In this document: positions 10,950-21,936 of the stretch, piece after piece
How positions within the stretch are numbered: position 1 is the first letter of the stretch
Layout of the letters: each line of letters begins with the position of its first letter
Assembly: GCA_012932865.1 (NCBI GenBank)
Contig: SAXG01000014.1
Location: forward strand, 394,740-458,739
DNA: 64,000 nucleotides
Direction: 5' to 3'
Source of the DNA: Amylostereum areolatum
Lineage: Eukaryota > Basidiomycota > Agaricomycetes > Russulales > Stereaceae
The notes under the pieces: model-generated
Database searches by the model: none
What the model saw: the letters and a program-made list of their open reading frames with translations, nothing else
What the model was told of the DNA's origin: nothing
Made by a program: the position numbers and the translations under genes

Positions 10950-11885
10950 ATGTCCATGCACACTGTCTCTCTCTCCACCCCGCGTGCGAGCGCCCAGGTT
11001 TACAGGCGAACGGCACCTCACGTAACACTCACCGACCTCAGCCGCCACCCTTTGAGGACAGCATATCGAGACGAAGCCGGACCTTCTACCTCGAACCAGA
11101 CCAGAGCCTTTGTTCCACTCGCGCCCCCAAAATATGAGGCGCCACATCCCGCGTCATTTCACGTTCCCGCCGACATCCCGTCCGCAAAGCCGAAGGGCAA
11201 AGATTTGTACATCGCCTCCCACGTCAACGCGCGACGGGTATGTCGTTCTATTTCCTTCAAGCTCCAAGTAGCTCCTTTCTGAAGCATGTTCTCCGCAGGA
11301 CGCGACGCGACGCTGGAGCAGACCGGTACTTATGCTTGCGGATCAGCATACCACACCCGGCGCCGGCGCCGCTCGCATTCAGGTCTATTGGGCAGAACCC
11401 AACGTCTTTTATGTGGTCTCGCAGACGGGCAATGATGCCATCTGTTCTTTCTACAACGACTGCGAGTCGTCGAATCCGCATTATTGGCCCACCGCGCTCA
11501 TGCCAGCGGGGGGGAGCCCGCCCTCGCAATTCAGGATGCCCGCAAACCTGTTTTTATACACTCGTGGCACGATGGTCGATTATCTCGGCAACTACGCGGT
11601 CGTGTTGGAGTACAACGAGCGAATGTCGGATTGTCACTTTAAGAAGTTCATCGCGTGGGTGAGTCATTTCATCAGCCGATTTCCCTTTGTATGCAACGTT
11701 GCTGATGGGCGGTATGCCAGGTCAAATCGAGTCCATCTCTGGGAAACGGTGATCTGTTCCCCGAGTTCTACCCGAAACCAGGTCAGAAACCAACATGCCC
11801 ATTGCTCACGAAGGTTACTGTGGCGCACGTCAATTATGATCCCCCTTTTATGACCGGATTGGTTCCTAATTTCGTCCCAGTATAG
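10950..11885 (+). CDS. Hypothetical protein, three exons
   Basis: Exons: 10950-11237, 11299-11658, 11721-11885; both introns are GT-AG, all junctions are phase 0, and the encoded protein is 270 residues. I do not recognise a family. The first about 95 residues are Ser/Thr/Pro-rich and probably disordered (ending KPKGKDLYIASHVNARR). The second exon encodes a compact, aromatic-rich region with IQVYWAEPNVFYVVSQTGND, CSFYNDCESSNPHYWP and MVDYLGNYAVVLEYNERM. The last exon ends NFVPV. There is no signal peptide or membrane helix. The clean splice structure and phase make it a real gene. It ends about 410 bases before the RAP1-like gene on the same strand. Confidence 0.65.
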
Positions 11886-12298
11886 AGATATATCACGCCA
11901 CCCTCTGTTTTCGTGCGCCGATTTGTTTTTTTCAGACATCTTCTGAGATACCGACCGGAGTGTTCCATTCATCGTTCTTGCTATAGCCATAGCGTTCCTT
12001 CTCTAATTCTTCATTCGCATAGTCATATAATCTACGTTGCTCTATCACGCCTATGTCGTCCAGCACAAATAATGATATTTCTAAACAGAGCGTTTACTCC
12101 ACCAGATTCTGTGTGCGCGGCGCGCTCAAGTATATGTAGTCACGTGCTCGTGTTGGCCCCCCGGTTCCGGCCTGCACTGCCACTGGCTGCGACAATCAAC
12201 GGCCTCGCGAACGACGCGTCCTTTTCCCAACCTTTTCCAACACCCTACAACCGCCTCCTCTCGCACGGTTTGCTCCCCGCGTGTGGACATTGGCCGCT
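11886..12298. other. Intergenic region upstream of RAP1-like gene
   Basis: About 410 AT-rich bases between two plus-strand genes. Nothing beyond probable 3' and 5' untranslated sequence is recognised. Confidence 0.5.
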
Positions 12299-14863
12299 AT
12301 GGCACTATCCCCGTCTGTACAAGGCGAGGACCCCAATGAAGAGAACAACATTCCTTTGGTATGTCGTCGTTCGGGTCCCAGCTATTCGCTCCCCATCCTC
12401 ACTTGGAGACCTAGCTCTTTACCATAATACCCCAAAACGGGGTTGAAAGAGCTGCCACCTTTTATTTCTACAAGGTTCCAGCGGCACGCGCTGAAGAACT
12501 CCGAGAGAAGATCATAGTACGTGAATGATGCTCTTCCGGTCCCTAATATCTGCATTGACGTCGCGTTTTCGACAGGAGAACGGTGGCGAGATCGTCTACG
12601 ACAGAGAGCAGATGCTGTCTGCAGATGTAGTCCTGGCATATAACCGGGAGAAGCTTGACATCCTGGAGGAACACTGCAAACAATCCAGGACAGCATACGC
12701 ACGGCTGACGCGCTTTGTCGAAGAGTGCATAGATTTGAACCGATTCGAATTGACTGCGCCCGCGGACAAGGCTATGCCGGGCAGGCCTGCTGGCACCCAG
12801 TCAGTGCGCTTTCACACCGTTTTCGTATTCACATACTGATGGCATTTGTTGTAGGAACACCCCATTCACTCCCGATGACGACCAGCATTTGGTCGGCTAC
12901 ATTGGCGAGAGGGTGCCTTTCAAGGTCAAAGGAGGTCGGTTGGGTAACGTCATATACATAGAGCTGTGCCAGAGGGTGCGTCACAAGCCTCTTCAGCTAT
13001 ACTTGGAGCTGTCCGTTGATGCCGCTTTTCAGCTGAAAATCTACCCGTGGGCAGAGAGACATTCGTGGCAATCCTGGCGAAACCGCTATAAAAGCAAGAA
13101 GACCCTATTTGATCCACTTATCGATATATACGTCAAGGATCACCCTCCCGAGCCCAACGGGAAAGGCCAGTATAACCGTGACGCCGGCCTGCGCAAAGGT
13201 GGTCAAGTTGGTCTCGACGATCTATCTTTGGAAGAAGAGGGTGACGACGAGGAACTCGGAAATGATGTCGAGGCAGGAAATGCGGCAGGAAATGCGAACA
13301 ACCATGCGCAGAATCGCCAGGAGGAAGAGGAGGAGATCGATGATGAAGACGCCTCTCCCGCCCCCGCTCCTGCTCGTCGACCCCCCGTTCAACCACAGCA
13401 GAATGTCCAACCACAGCAGAATACCAGGAAGCGTGCCCGTCCCACAGACAAGAGCGTCGGGAACACCTCGTCTTCTGGCCAAGCTGACAAGCGTCCTCGT
13501 GTAGTATGTTTCTTCACCCTCTTTCTTATCATCCACTAACCCGTGTCATAGGACAAAACTCCCGCTCCCGAGAATGAACGTCAACGTCGGGAAGAGGAAG
13601 AAGACGACGACTTCGGTCACTACATTCCCCGAAATAGTCCGATGTATGTCTTAGTTTCCGTCACTTCTGCCAGCGCGTCGATTCTAACGCCTGTTCAGTC
13701 GTTATCCCGGTGAAGGGGAAGCGGGCCCTTCCCAGCTCCATCGTCGGCCTGCACAAGCTCCTACGGGAAACCGCAGTCGACAACCACGAGCACCTTCACA
13801 GTCTCGAGGCTGGCCTCCGGTACGCAATGGCAGGACCGCCCCGGTGACACAAGTTCCTGCTAGCTCTCAGGCTACGCTGGTGGGAACGCAGGCTCCACCA
13901 CAGACTACCAAGAAATCTTCTCGACAACCCGTGCCGCCTCGCCAATCGTCCCCGCCTCGCGAACCGTCTCCAGCTCGCCCGTCCCCTCCAGTCCAACATG
14001 GTACGTTCTTATGAACTGGCCCCGTTCTACCGTACTGAGTTCTTATAGGCGCGGAAAGACCAGCATCAAGACCCGCAGTTAAGAAGACCGCCCGAAAGGC
14101 GCGTGAACCTCCACCGGCCGATGCTCCTTCCAGGAATACTAGAGCTCGATCGAGGTCCGTTGACCCTCAGCCATCAGCTCCCGCGCCAGCCGTGGCACGG
14201 ACAAGGGCACGGGCCAAGGGACCCACTAGGCCTGTCGTCGAGGAGATCGTTGAGGAGTCTGAGGAAGAAGACGTACAGATGGAACCCGAACAGGATGAAG
14301 TCCAGGAAGCAGTCATGGTAGAGGACCAGCAGAATTACCAAGGACAAGATGAAGACGAACAGGACGAGGAGGGTCACGACGAGACGTTACAGGTAGAAGC
14401 CGACCTTGAGGGCGGATACGATTCTCAAGGTATGCTTCTTTCCTCCCTCCGATGTTCGCCCCCGCTGAGTCCCTGGACCGACTCTGTGTACGTAGGTGCA
14501 AGCGATCGCAGTCTAAGCCCAGACGATGCCCAAACCTCCTTCCATCTCCAGGGCCGTCCCGAGCCAGCGCCCGAGTTCTCCCCCTCCCCCATCGATCTCG
14601 ACTCAGACGACGAAATCATGGCGGAGGTGGCTCCTCGCTCGCGACCCTCCCACCGTCCATCATCGGTCCCATCCAGCTCCTCTCGCCGTGCAACGGCCCC
14701 GTCCGCACGGAGCAGTGTTGTCTCTAACAGAGGGGTCTTCCCTTCTCCCAACACCAAGGCGCGTCAAGTCAGAGACATGCAGGAAGCGGCTGCGAAGGCG
14801 GCGCCATATGTCCCACCCAACGGTACGAGGGCATCTAGAATGGTCACCAGACAGCATAAATGA
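12299..14863 (+). CDS. RAP1: RAP1-like telomere protein (BRCT + Myb)
   Basis: Rap1 is a conserved telomere/shelterin component. Exons: 12299-12358, 12415-12516, 12576-12799, 12855-12975, 13033-13503, 13552-13643, 13699-14000, 14049-14429, 14496-14863; every junction keeps phase. Residues about 20-95 look like a BRCT domain (LFTIIPQNGVERAATFYFYK, then ENGGEIVYD and a C-terminal LTRFVEECI). Residues about 120-185 match the Rap1 Myb fold: FTPDDDQHLVGYIGER, GGRLGN, YPWAERHSWQSWRNRYKSKK. A 57-base in-phase intron between ELCQR and LKIYPWAERH must be removed to obtain the usual Myb spacing. The remaining more than 400 residues are acidic, Pro/Arg/Ser-rich and probably disordered. I could not identify a C-terminal RCT domain. 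Another Myb-BRCT protein is less likely. Confidence 0.8.
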
Positions 14864-15154
14864 ACGGGTATACGCACTTATTTATTCCGTACATCTTTAC
14901 AAGGGAGTCCATTGGTTTATTTATTTGTAGGGTGGGTGAGCGACGGGCCTGGCGTCGTATAATGGTACAATACTACCGATTTTCATTTTTACTTATATCA
15001 CTTATATCTCAGAATCCACTGTCATAACCACATGAATACTGGGGGAATACGACTCGAAATACATATATGTGCCAATGTCCTCCCGTGGACAGTCAAACTA
15101 CTACGACGGGCCGAGAGTGCGATTTGATGCGCAAGATCTCCCTCGCAATACCCC
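14864..15154. other. Short convergent intergenic region
   Basis: About 290 AT-rich bases separating the RAP1-like stop from the P450-A stop. Probably 3' untranslated regions and terminators; nothing else seen. Confidence 0.5.
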
Positions 15155-17550
15155 TCACACCAAGGACATAATGACAGGAAGGCAGGTCTTGTCGTCAGCC
15201 GAATCCTTGACCATAGGTGAGACCACCGAGCCTGTCTGCCACGCGATCTCCTTGTCGGAGGGCGTAAAGCGAAATACAGATATAAGTTGCGCCATCACGA
15301 CTTCTGCACGATGAAAACGATGAGACACTGCTCTGAGCCTCTGACAGTGGCAGTCGTTGGACGCGAACGCTTACTTATTTCCAGAAGTGCGAAATTCATG
15401 CCGCTGAATGTGAATAAGCAAGTCAGATCAAAGCCCTGGCCCAAACCACAAGAATGATGATGTACTTACATGCAAGACCGACCTCCGCCGAGGAAGGTCA
15501 ACCTGCATTCGCCGGTTTAAAACCTTTGCACTCACAGAAAACCAACGGAACTCACGTGTTGGCGTAGACACCGGGAACCTGGACCTTCACCTCCGTCGAT
15601 GGGGACAGCCAACGCTCTGGCTTCCATTCCGCCGCATCTGGACCCCAAATGATCGGTTCACGGTTCACGCCGAGGATGTCGACCACGAACTCCACGCCTT
15701 TTGGGACCACCAGCTCATGGATGATGCTCCCATCGACGCCCGTAACAGGGAAACTCCAGAGGCAGGACATACTCTCTGCGGCAGCTACAGCAAGTTCATC
15801 GATTCGACAAGTTTGAGGACTAGGAGAAGATCAACGTACACCCGTTGTACTACTTGACCGGATGGTTCCCTGGAGACGATATTTAGTCTAGGACAGGTGG
15901 ACTCATTTCCAACTTACAGACGCAGTGTCTCTTTGCATACAGCCTCGAGATAGGGGAGATTGAAGAGTTCGTCGCAGTTCAGCTCGCCGGAGCCAGCCTC
16001 GGCCTCTCTGAGCTCTTCTCTGAGCTTGTCTTGGATGCCTGGATGCTTAGCAAGCATCCATATAATCCGCGCCAGGAGGGACGACGTCGTATCGGTCCCT
16101 GCGAACAGAAGCGTCCTGAGGATGAATATGCAGTCAGTAACGTTAGCGAGCAGTAAAGAACCACGGATTGGTTTACGTCGCCTGTCCAACGAGCTCGTCA
16201 TCCGGAAGTCGGTCCTCTTCATTGACAGCATTGTTCGCCTTCACTGCCGAAACGATGAGACGCCCATCGCACAGGATATAATGAAGAATGCCCACGAAGA
16301 ATGCTCATCAAATCTTTACCCCCGCCTATCTGGTTCACGGCCATATCATCCCCTTGGGCGAATAGCGCTCTTTTCCTCTCCAACACCTCCCTCGATTTGC
16401 GGTCCAGTGTGTCGGATATTTTCACCATGTCGCGGAGCGCCTGCGACGGTGCTCGCTCCGCCAGCCACCTGAGGACACTCGGAGAACCGTATCGAGTGAC
16501 GAAAGGAAGAAACACGGCAGCCATCTGGACCTTCGCGAATGTGGGCCTGTCAAACAAAAAAAAAATAAGTGAAGGTTAGCAAGCATGAGCATGCCGGAAC
16601 GACCTACATGGTCTGTTTGACTGCACGCCCGTACTCGTCATTCTTTCCCTCTAGCGCACCGAAGGTGTGTCCCATGCCGCCCTGCGCTATAGCTTCGAGA
16701 GCCAATCGACTCATCCAGTCGAGGATGTCAATCTCCTTCGGCCCGTCAGCGACCTGCTCGCGGAGGATCCCTTGGAGCTGTAGGCGGTATGGATACAAGT
16801 TACGTACATAAAATGAAACCAGAGGGCGAGAGGGAGAACGAAAAGACCTGTGACATAAGTGACTGGATCAGGGGGGTGATTTGACGCATGTTGGCCGTGG
16901 AAAATGCGGGACTGATCAACTTGCGCTGTTTCCGATGTTGTTCGGGACCTGCACAAATCACCCATCGATTATGAGCTGTCTCGTTTAGTAGGGGAGGTCA
17001 ATAAAGACATACTTCTCGACGCCATAAGTCCTGGTCCAAAAATCAGCCGAGAGAATCTACGCGATGACCGACAACTTTGATCAGAAAAGAGGCCATCGAG
17101 AAGACAGACGCTTCGAAACGCACTCATGTATCAACTCAGACTCTTCGAAGATATCCTGGTCCTTCACCAGCATGTGTGATAGTGCTTTCGGATCACTGAC
17201 GACCAAGATCGGCTCCTAGTAGGCGGAGTAAGGAAAAGAAGGGGGAAAGGTGGTACGTAACCGCGCCTCGAGAAGTCCGCTCAGCTTCACCACCCGACCA
17301 TAGCGGCTCGTGAGCTCCTTCCGGAAGTCTGAGGCAAACATGCCATACATCTGCATCAAATTGCCTGCAAGGTGGAGTCAGAGCTGGTAAAAGTACGCCT
17401 TGACGCAAGGCGGACGTTGGACCGACCTGTCGCGAACGATGCACTGGGTGGGCCGGGTATGTTGCGAAACGGCGCGATTCGGCGACGGTGGACAAGCCAA
17501 AGCGCAACCCCGGTAAATATGGTGGCGATGACAACCTCATAGACGGCCAT
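15155..17550 (-). CDS. Cytochrome P450 (copy A), single-base frame break
   Basis: Microsomal class II fungal P450, paralogous exon by exon to the intact gene at 42.4-44.8 kb. First exons: 17550-17427, 17364-17267, 17215-17124, 17056-17013, 16948-16848, 16777-16608, 16546-16296, 16243-16177, 16115-15918, 15869-15840, 15775-15556; three small exons follow to the stop at 15155. Visible motifs: N-terminal anchor (VVIATIFTGVALWLV) with RNIPGPPSAS, I-helix AGTDTTSS, ETLR (ExxR), KPERW and the heme loop FLGGGRSCIG. Two oddities: the second intron starts with GC (GAG|GCGCGG), and in the eleventh exon the LPLEFP block runs out of frame unless one base is removed from a CCC run at 15739-15741. Substrate cannot be inferred. 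It may be a decaying copy or carry an assembly error. Confidence 0.8.
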
Positions 17551-18313
17551 TACGAGGACCGTTGGATGAGCGAGCGAGAGTCGAGGAACGAACAAGACGG
17601 GCAGTCATCCGACTCACCTTTAAGTACTACGGCGCTCAATACCTTTTTAGTCTCCCCCGAGACACCCGAGCCCGGGATTAGACTCGCGTATCACCATAGG
17701 CGGAACGCTAGAGCATGTCGGTATTATTCTTTGAGCGCGCCCAACCGGCGCCGGCGAACAGACGGCACGAGGTTTGCGAGTTTCGCCGGACGCGATCGTG
17801 TATAAGGTGCGAGAGGCCAGAGCAGAGGTGAGTAAATTCCACGCGTTGTTAATGAGCTTTTCCTGATGCACATCGGGAGGTAGGAGGAAAGGTAGAGAAC
17901 AATGAGTCCCTACCGTTGAACGTTGAACGTTGAACCGTTGGATTCGGCACCTCGATTGAAGAGTATGGCTTTGTAGTCTAAGTTGTGGGATTCTTCGGCC
18001 AGGCCATTTGAGCTCAAGATACGAGGTATCCGGCTGTGAAAAGAGAGACAAGGTCTGCATGTAATACATAGTTGGAAACGTTGGAAGGTGCAAGAGTTCA
18101 ATGAACTTGATGCAGCGCCCAAGGAGACCGTTCATCACGGTCACGTGTAAGAACAAATAGACAACAATAACGCGTCGACGCGTCGTTTGCCATAGAAATT
18201 CCCAAACAAGTTCCCGGCTTTTCGGTCGGCTTCTCCTTCTACTCCTCCTCCTTCTACGATCCATCTCCTCATCCCTTCCGACACGTCTATATCCTGCCGC
18301 ACATACCGCTCAA
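17551..18313. other. Divergent intergenic region (P450-A / unknown gene)
   Basis: About 760 bases. A short tandem repeat CCGTTGAACGTTGAACGTTGAACCGTTGG lies at about 17912-17940 (unit GTTGAAC). No gene recognised. Confidence 0.5.
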
Positions 18314-19490
18314 ATGGCTGAGACACAGACAACCTTGCCTTTCACGCCTAGCGGAAACAAAGGAAGGAAGCGTACGATCACTCTCGTCAACGGCAGTACG
18401 TCCTGCTCTCTTTGCCACGCCCTCAACGTCTCTCCGTTACGTCGCCATCGCGAAGCTCAAGATGCTTTGAATTCACAGACGACATTGACCTTTCCTCAAA
18501 GCTTCAGACGCACGACGAGCAGGTGCGTTTTCACGTTGTCAAGGGCATTTTCACCCAACCCCCTTCCTGCCATGTTTAGGTCGTGGAAGCCATGCGTCTA
18601 CGTATTCTTCAGGTATGCATGTTTTTCTCTTACTACTTAGGCGAACGCACCGTAACGTGCATATATTCTCTTCTCCAGCTCGAAGACGAACTCGCAGCCA
18701 AAGAGACTCCGACCAAACGTCAAAAGACCAACGCGGGTACCGCACGCGCCTCCACATCCACCGCCGCGCCTTCCACCACGGAAAATGCACCCCCGACGGC
18801 AGCACAGCAGAAAGCGGACGACAAGAAGATGAAACTGCAAGTGAAGAAGCTTTTCGACCGGTGCGTCTGCCATTCCGTCCATTGAACGCACTCGTTGCCC
18901 CTCTTTTTTCCACGCGCATACACCCCGCTCATCCGCTCCCCCGCAGCCTGAAAAAGGAATGTAAATCCGCGGACGTCAAGTTCCAAGGCTCGCCCAAGAC
19001 GGTGAAGTTCGACGAGGTCTTCGAGCGCGCCGAGTTCGAGGCGCTCTTCAAGACGGGCGAGGGCGGGCACGGGCTCGGCAGGCTCGTCCAGCCAACTCCG
19101 ACGAACAAGCCAACGTCCACGGTGACGATCATCGACTACTCCGGCGCGAGCGCGACTGCCTTCTTCTCCGACGCGGGTGCGAACATGTCGCAGCTCAAGG
19201 GCGTGCAATGGTCCATCGGAGGCGCGTCCATCGTTCCGCTGTTTCTAGAGGGGGGGTGCTGACACGATGGACTCGTCGACACAGGTGGACCGTACTTCGC
19301 CAAATCGAACAAAATCGGCGCGTGCGACGTCGCGATCGACCACCTCGAGGTGCAGTACTCGCGCAACACGATGAAGTGCACGCTCAAGTTCGTCGTGTCC
19401 GAGGAAGGCACCGACGGCGGTGTGTATGGCGTGTCGCACAGCAAGATGGGGGGCCGATTCGGAGGCGGGCGGATGGGGATGTTCTTTTGA
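18314..19490 (+). CDS. Hypothetical nuclear-type coiled-coil protein
   Basis: Conserved-looking gene of unknown function. Segments in order: MAETQTTLPFTPSGNKGRKR and TITLVNGS; FEFTDDIDLSSKLQTHDEQ; VVEAMRLRILQLEDELAAKE (short coiled coil); a Lys/Ala/Thr-rich linker (KRQKTNAGTARAS); KKLFDRLKKECKSADVKFQG; IIDYSGASATAFFSDAGANM; and a Gly/Met-rich end (GGRFGGGRMGMFF). Splicing is consistent for all but the first junction, where the obvious GTACGT donor at about 18398 gives the wrong phase. Either one T is missing in TTT at about 18466-18468 or a weak donor (GTCCTG) is used. The last intron needs a GC donor (GGAG|GCGCGT, about 19227) and an ACACAG acceptor. I recognise no domain family. Confidence 0.6.
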
Positions 19491-20617
19491 ATCCAAGGTG
19501 ATACCTGTGGAGGGGTGGTTTTCTGATCTCGCTTCCTGCCCATAGATGTTATGCTTACTAGTCTCTCGTATACATCACTATACCACGTACTATAGTACCT
19601 ACTTTTTTTGTTCTTCTCTTGTGTCTAATGCTCCCAGCGCTGTTTGTCTATAGATAGTGCGATATGTTACTTACAAAGCATGGTTCCTTGGGACCTGCCA
19701 GGTCTCCGTCGAGGATTATTGTACTTATGACGACTTGTCCAGACTTGCCCGCACATCTGGAAGTCATCTAATCAGCCTCATGCTGCAGGCTTGGAGGAGA
19801 ATGTCTATGTCAACCAAGCTTCGATTGTGGACACTTCCAGCGATGGTTAGCTGGAGATAAGTATGCCCATGACGGCATCCCAATGGACATACTCCAGAGC
19901 AGAACGCAAGACGATATACGAACATGGTCACTGTTCCCAAGGTTTGGCCTATCTGGTGGGTCACACGACGACGCGGTGCCGAACCTCTCTCGACATGCTA
20001 AGCGACTTCCCAAGACCGTGTCTAGTGCAATCGAAGAAGGTATAGCATTCTGCCACCTCCAAATCCATAAAACATACAAAGTACAGACATATTACAAGCA
20101 TAGAGATGTGATGTCCGTCCATAGAAGCTAGAAGTACACGTGTGGATGCGCGATATACAGATCTAAAAAGCAAGACGAACGGGGTCAGTCGCATTCCTAG
20201 GACGATGACGAAGAGGGACAGAGGGGGTAGTAGATCAGAAACATATTGGCAATGTGAGATTATCTCCACGAAGTAGGGCAGAACAGGTCTGAATGGGATC
20301 ATCGTGTGGTGGGGAGGGAAAGACGACGATAAGAGGCGAGACTCACGATGACGAGAATGACCAAGGCGATAGCAGATGAGACGACGAGGGCAGACAACGA
20401 GGGTATCTGCGTGTCGAAATCGGTCAGCAACAGTCCGCCGACAACACGATAACGACGACAAGAAAAGTCAGAAAAAAAGATGCAATATGATATCTCCGCA
20501 CATCCCGGGTAGGAATCGGTACAGGTCTGAGAAGTGCTCATCCGAGAAATTCTGCGACTGGAACGAAGGACTCACCCAAGCAAAACAAGAAACGTTCAAA
20601 GCGACCATACGAGAGAC
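19491..20617. other. Convergent intergenic region with possible small membrane protein
   Basis: About 1.1 kb between the unknown gene and calcipressin. On the minus strand a short ORF at 20541-20299 (MSTSQTCTDSYPGC start) contains a strong hydrophobic helix, SLSALVVSSAIALVILVIV, followed by a GTGAGT donor at about 20345. It could be a short membrane protein with two introns. I could not find a splice solution that satisfies phase at the first junction, so I do not call a CDS. Confidence 0.3.
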
Positions 20618-21400
20618 CTAGCACTGTACCGGCACCGGAGGCAGCGCCGTCGGCACGGGTTTCCACTGCATCCTTGTCGGGTTATCCTCGCCATACGCCC
20701 AATCGCGTTCATCGTCACCCATGTCGCTCGCCAGGTCGCAGTCCTCGACATACACGCCGATGCCGGAACCATCCTCGGGCTCGAGCAACACCTCGACGCG
20801 GGCGCCGGACGCGGACAGCTGCAGCTTGCGCAGCGCAGCAATAAGGTCGTCCGCAAGGGGTGTTGCGTTTGGCGGGTCCTCCTTGATGGGTTCCCACCCA
20901 ACGGGCGGAGAGCCCGGGGGCGAGATGAGGAAATTCTTCTCGATGGCTGGCGGACGTAGATGTCGGTCTCCGTCATTTTCCGCCAAAGAGGTGCTGTCAG
21001 CGCGATAAACGCGAAGGACGAAATGTGGACTACGAAGATAACAATCGAACGAATGAGCCGGGATGGATTTTTTTATAAAAAGAAAGACGACGTACGTGGA
21101 GCTCGTCTGGTCGATCGACACCCCGTCACATTCCGCCTTGGCAAGCTCAGCTGCGTCGGGGCTGTTGTAGACGACCATGATGCGCGCAAAAGCGCGGAGG
21201 GGCGCCCATGTGTGGATGACGCCGTACGTCTCGAAATGGTCGCGAAGGAGGATGAGAACGCGCGGGTCGAAGAGCGACGGTGGAAGTTGCGCAAGCACGA
21301 GGGTGTTGGTGTGTTGTGGCTGAGCGCCCGACGACGAGGGCGACGACGACGACGACGACGAGGAAGAAGAGGAAGACTTTCGGTTGATGAGGCCGGGCAT
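20618..21400 (-). CDS. RCN1: Calcipressin (regulator of calcineurin)
   Basis: Binds and modulates the Ca2+/calmodulin phosphatase calcineurin. Exons: 21400-21096 and 21029-20618, with one 66-base GT-AG intron (phase 2). The reading frame is also open through the intron because its length is a multiple of three. The protein starts with MPGLINRK and a poly-Ser run, then an RRM-like domain (LVLAQLPPSLFDPRVLILLR, RIMVVYNSPDAAELAK). LRVYR, PPAIEKNFLISPPGSPPVGW and WEPIKEDPP form the family's diagnostic FLISPPxSPPVGW block. The C-terminus is acidic (EDCDLASDMGDDERDW). Length, about 238 residues, suits the family. The poly-Ser tract, encoded by GAC-type repeats on the plus strand at 21340-21365, is probably length-variable. 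Confidence 0.9.
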   Translation of the reverse strand: MPGLINRKSSSSSSSSSSSSPSSSGAQPQHTNTLVLAQLPPSLFDPRVLILLRDHFETYGVIHTWAPLRAFARIMVVYNSPDAAELAKAECDGVSIDQTSSTYVVFLFIKKSIPAHSFDCYLRSPHFVLRVYRADSTSLAENDGDRHLRPPAIEKNFLISPPGSPPVGWEPIKEDPPNATPLADDLIAALRKLQLSASGARVEVLLEPEDGSGIGVYVEDCDLASDMGDDERDWAYGEDNPTRMQWKPVPTALPPVPVQC

Positions 21401-21936
21401 GGTCGATGTCGACGGGGAGGAAAGATGAAGAAATTCAAGTGAAGAAAACGACCTTTATGGATTTTTTCCTAATCGATGACGTAAGCGCACCCATTCATCC
21501 CAATTCAACCCTTTGCGCCGATTTCCAACGATCTCCGCCAATAGGATGATGAGCGGTACAAGGGTACAGGGAAACATAGGGCCGCTACTGCATAAAAACA
21601 CTGCTCGTGGGCGACGTGTCATCTTTTACCCGCACAGCCTGACGAAGTCCGACTGAGAAAACTCATGACGTTAGCACAGGACGACAGAGCGTGTCGGACA
21701 ACGTCGGTAACGTCTTGGCAAGCTTTTCCCTGACATCCCTGTACTGTGGGATAAGCACATCGACGAAGTTTGAGCATCCGAGGTCTTGCTGATAACAGCT
21801 GCCGCCGCGGCGAATGAGTGTCTGTCATGGCAGAAATTTACATTGGATGGTCACATCAGCTTACAACATATAGCGTACAGTTGCGTTAGATCAATCGACT
21901 TCGATGCGAGCATACGAACAATCGGGGCCACAGAAC
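21401..21936. other. Intergenic region between calcipressin and CCDC124
   Basis: About 540 bases: promoter of calcipressin and 3' region of the CCDC124 homologue, both on the minus strand. No further gene seen. Confidence 0.5.

Noticed and set aside
15155..17550. Calling P450-A a definite pseudogene
   Set aside because: The only lesions are one base in a CCC run and a GC donor; similar single-base problems occur in conserved genes here, so assembly error is equally likely.
20376..20541. Small membrane protein (helix SLSALVVSSAIALVILVIV) on the minus strand
   Set aside because: Hydrophobic helix and one good donor exist but the first junction cannot be put in phase, so it is described only as an intergenic observation.
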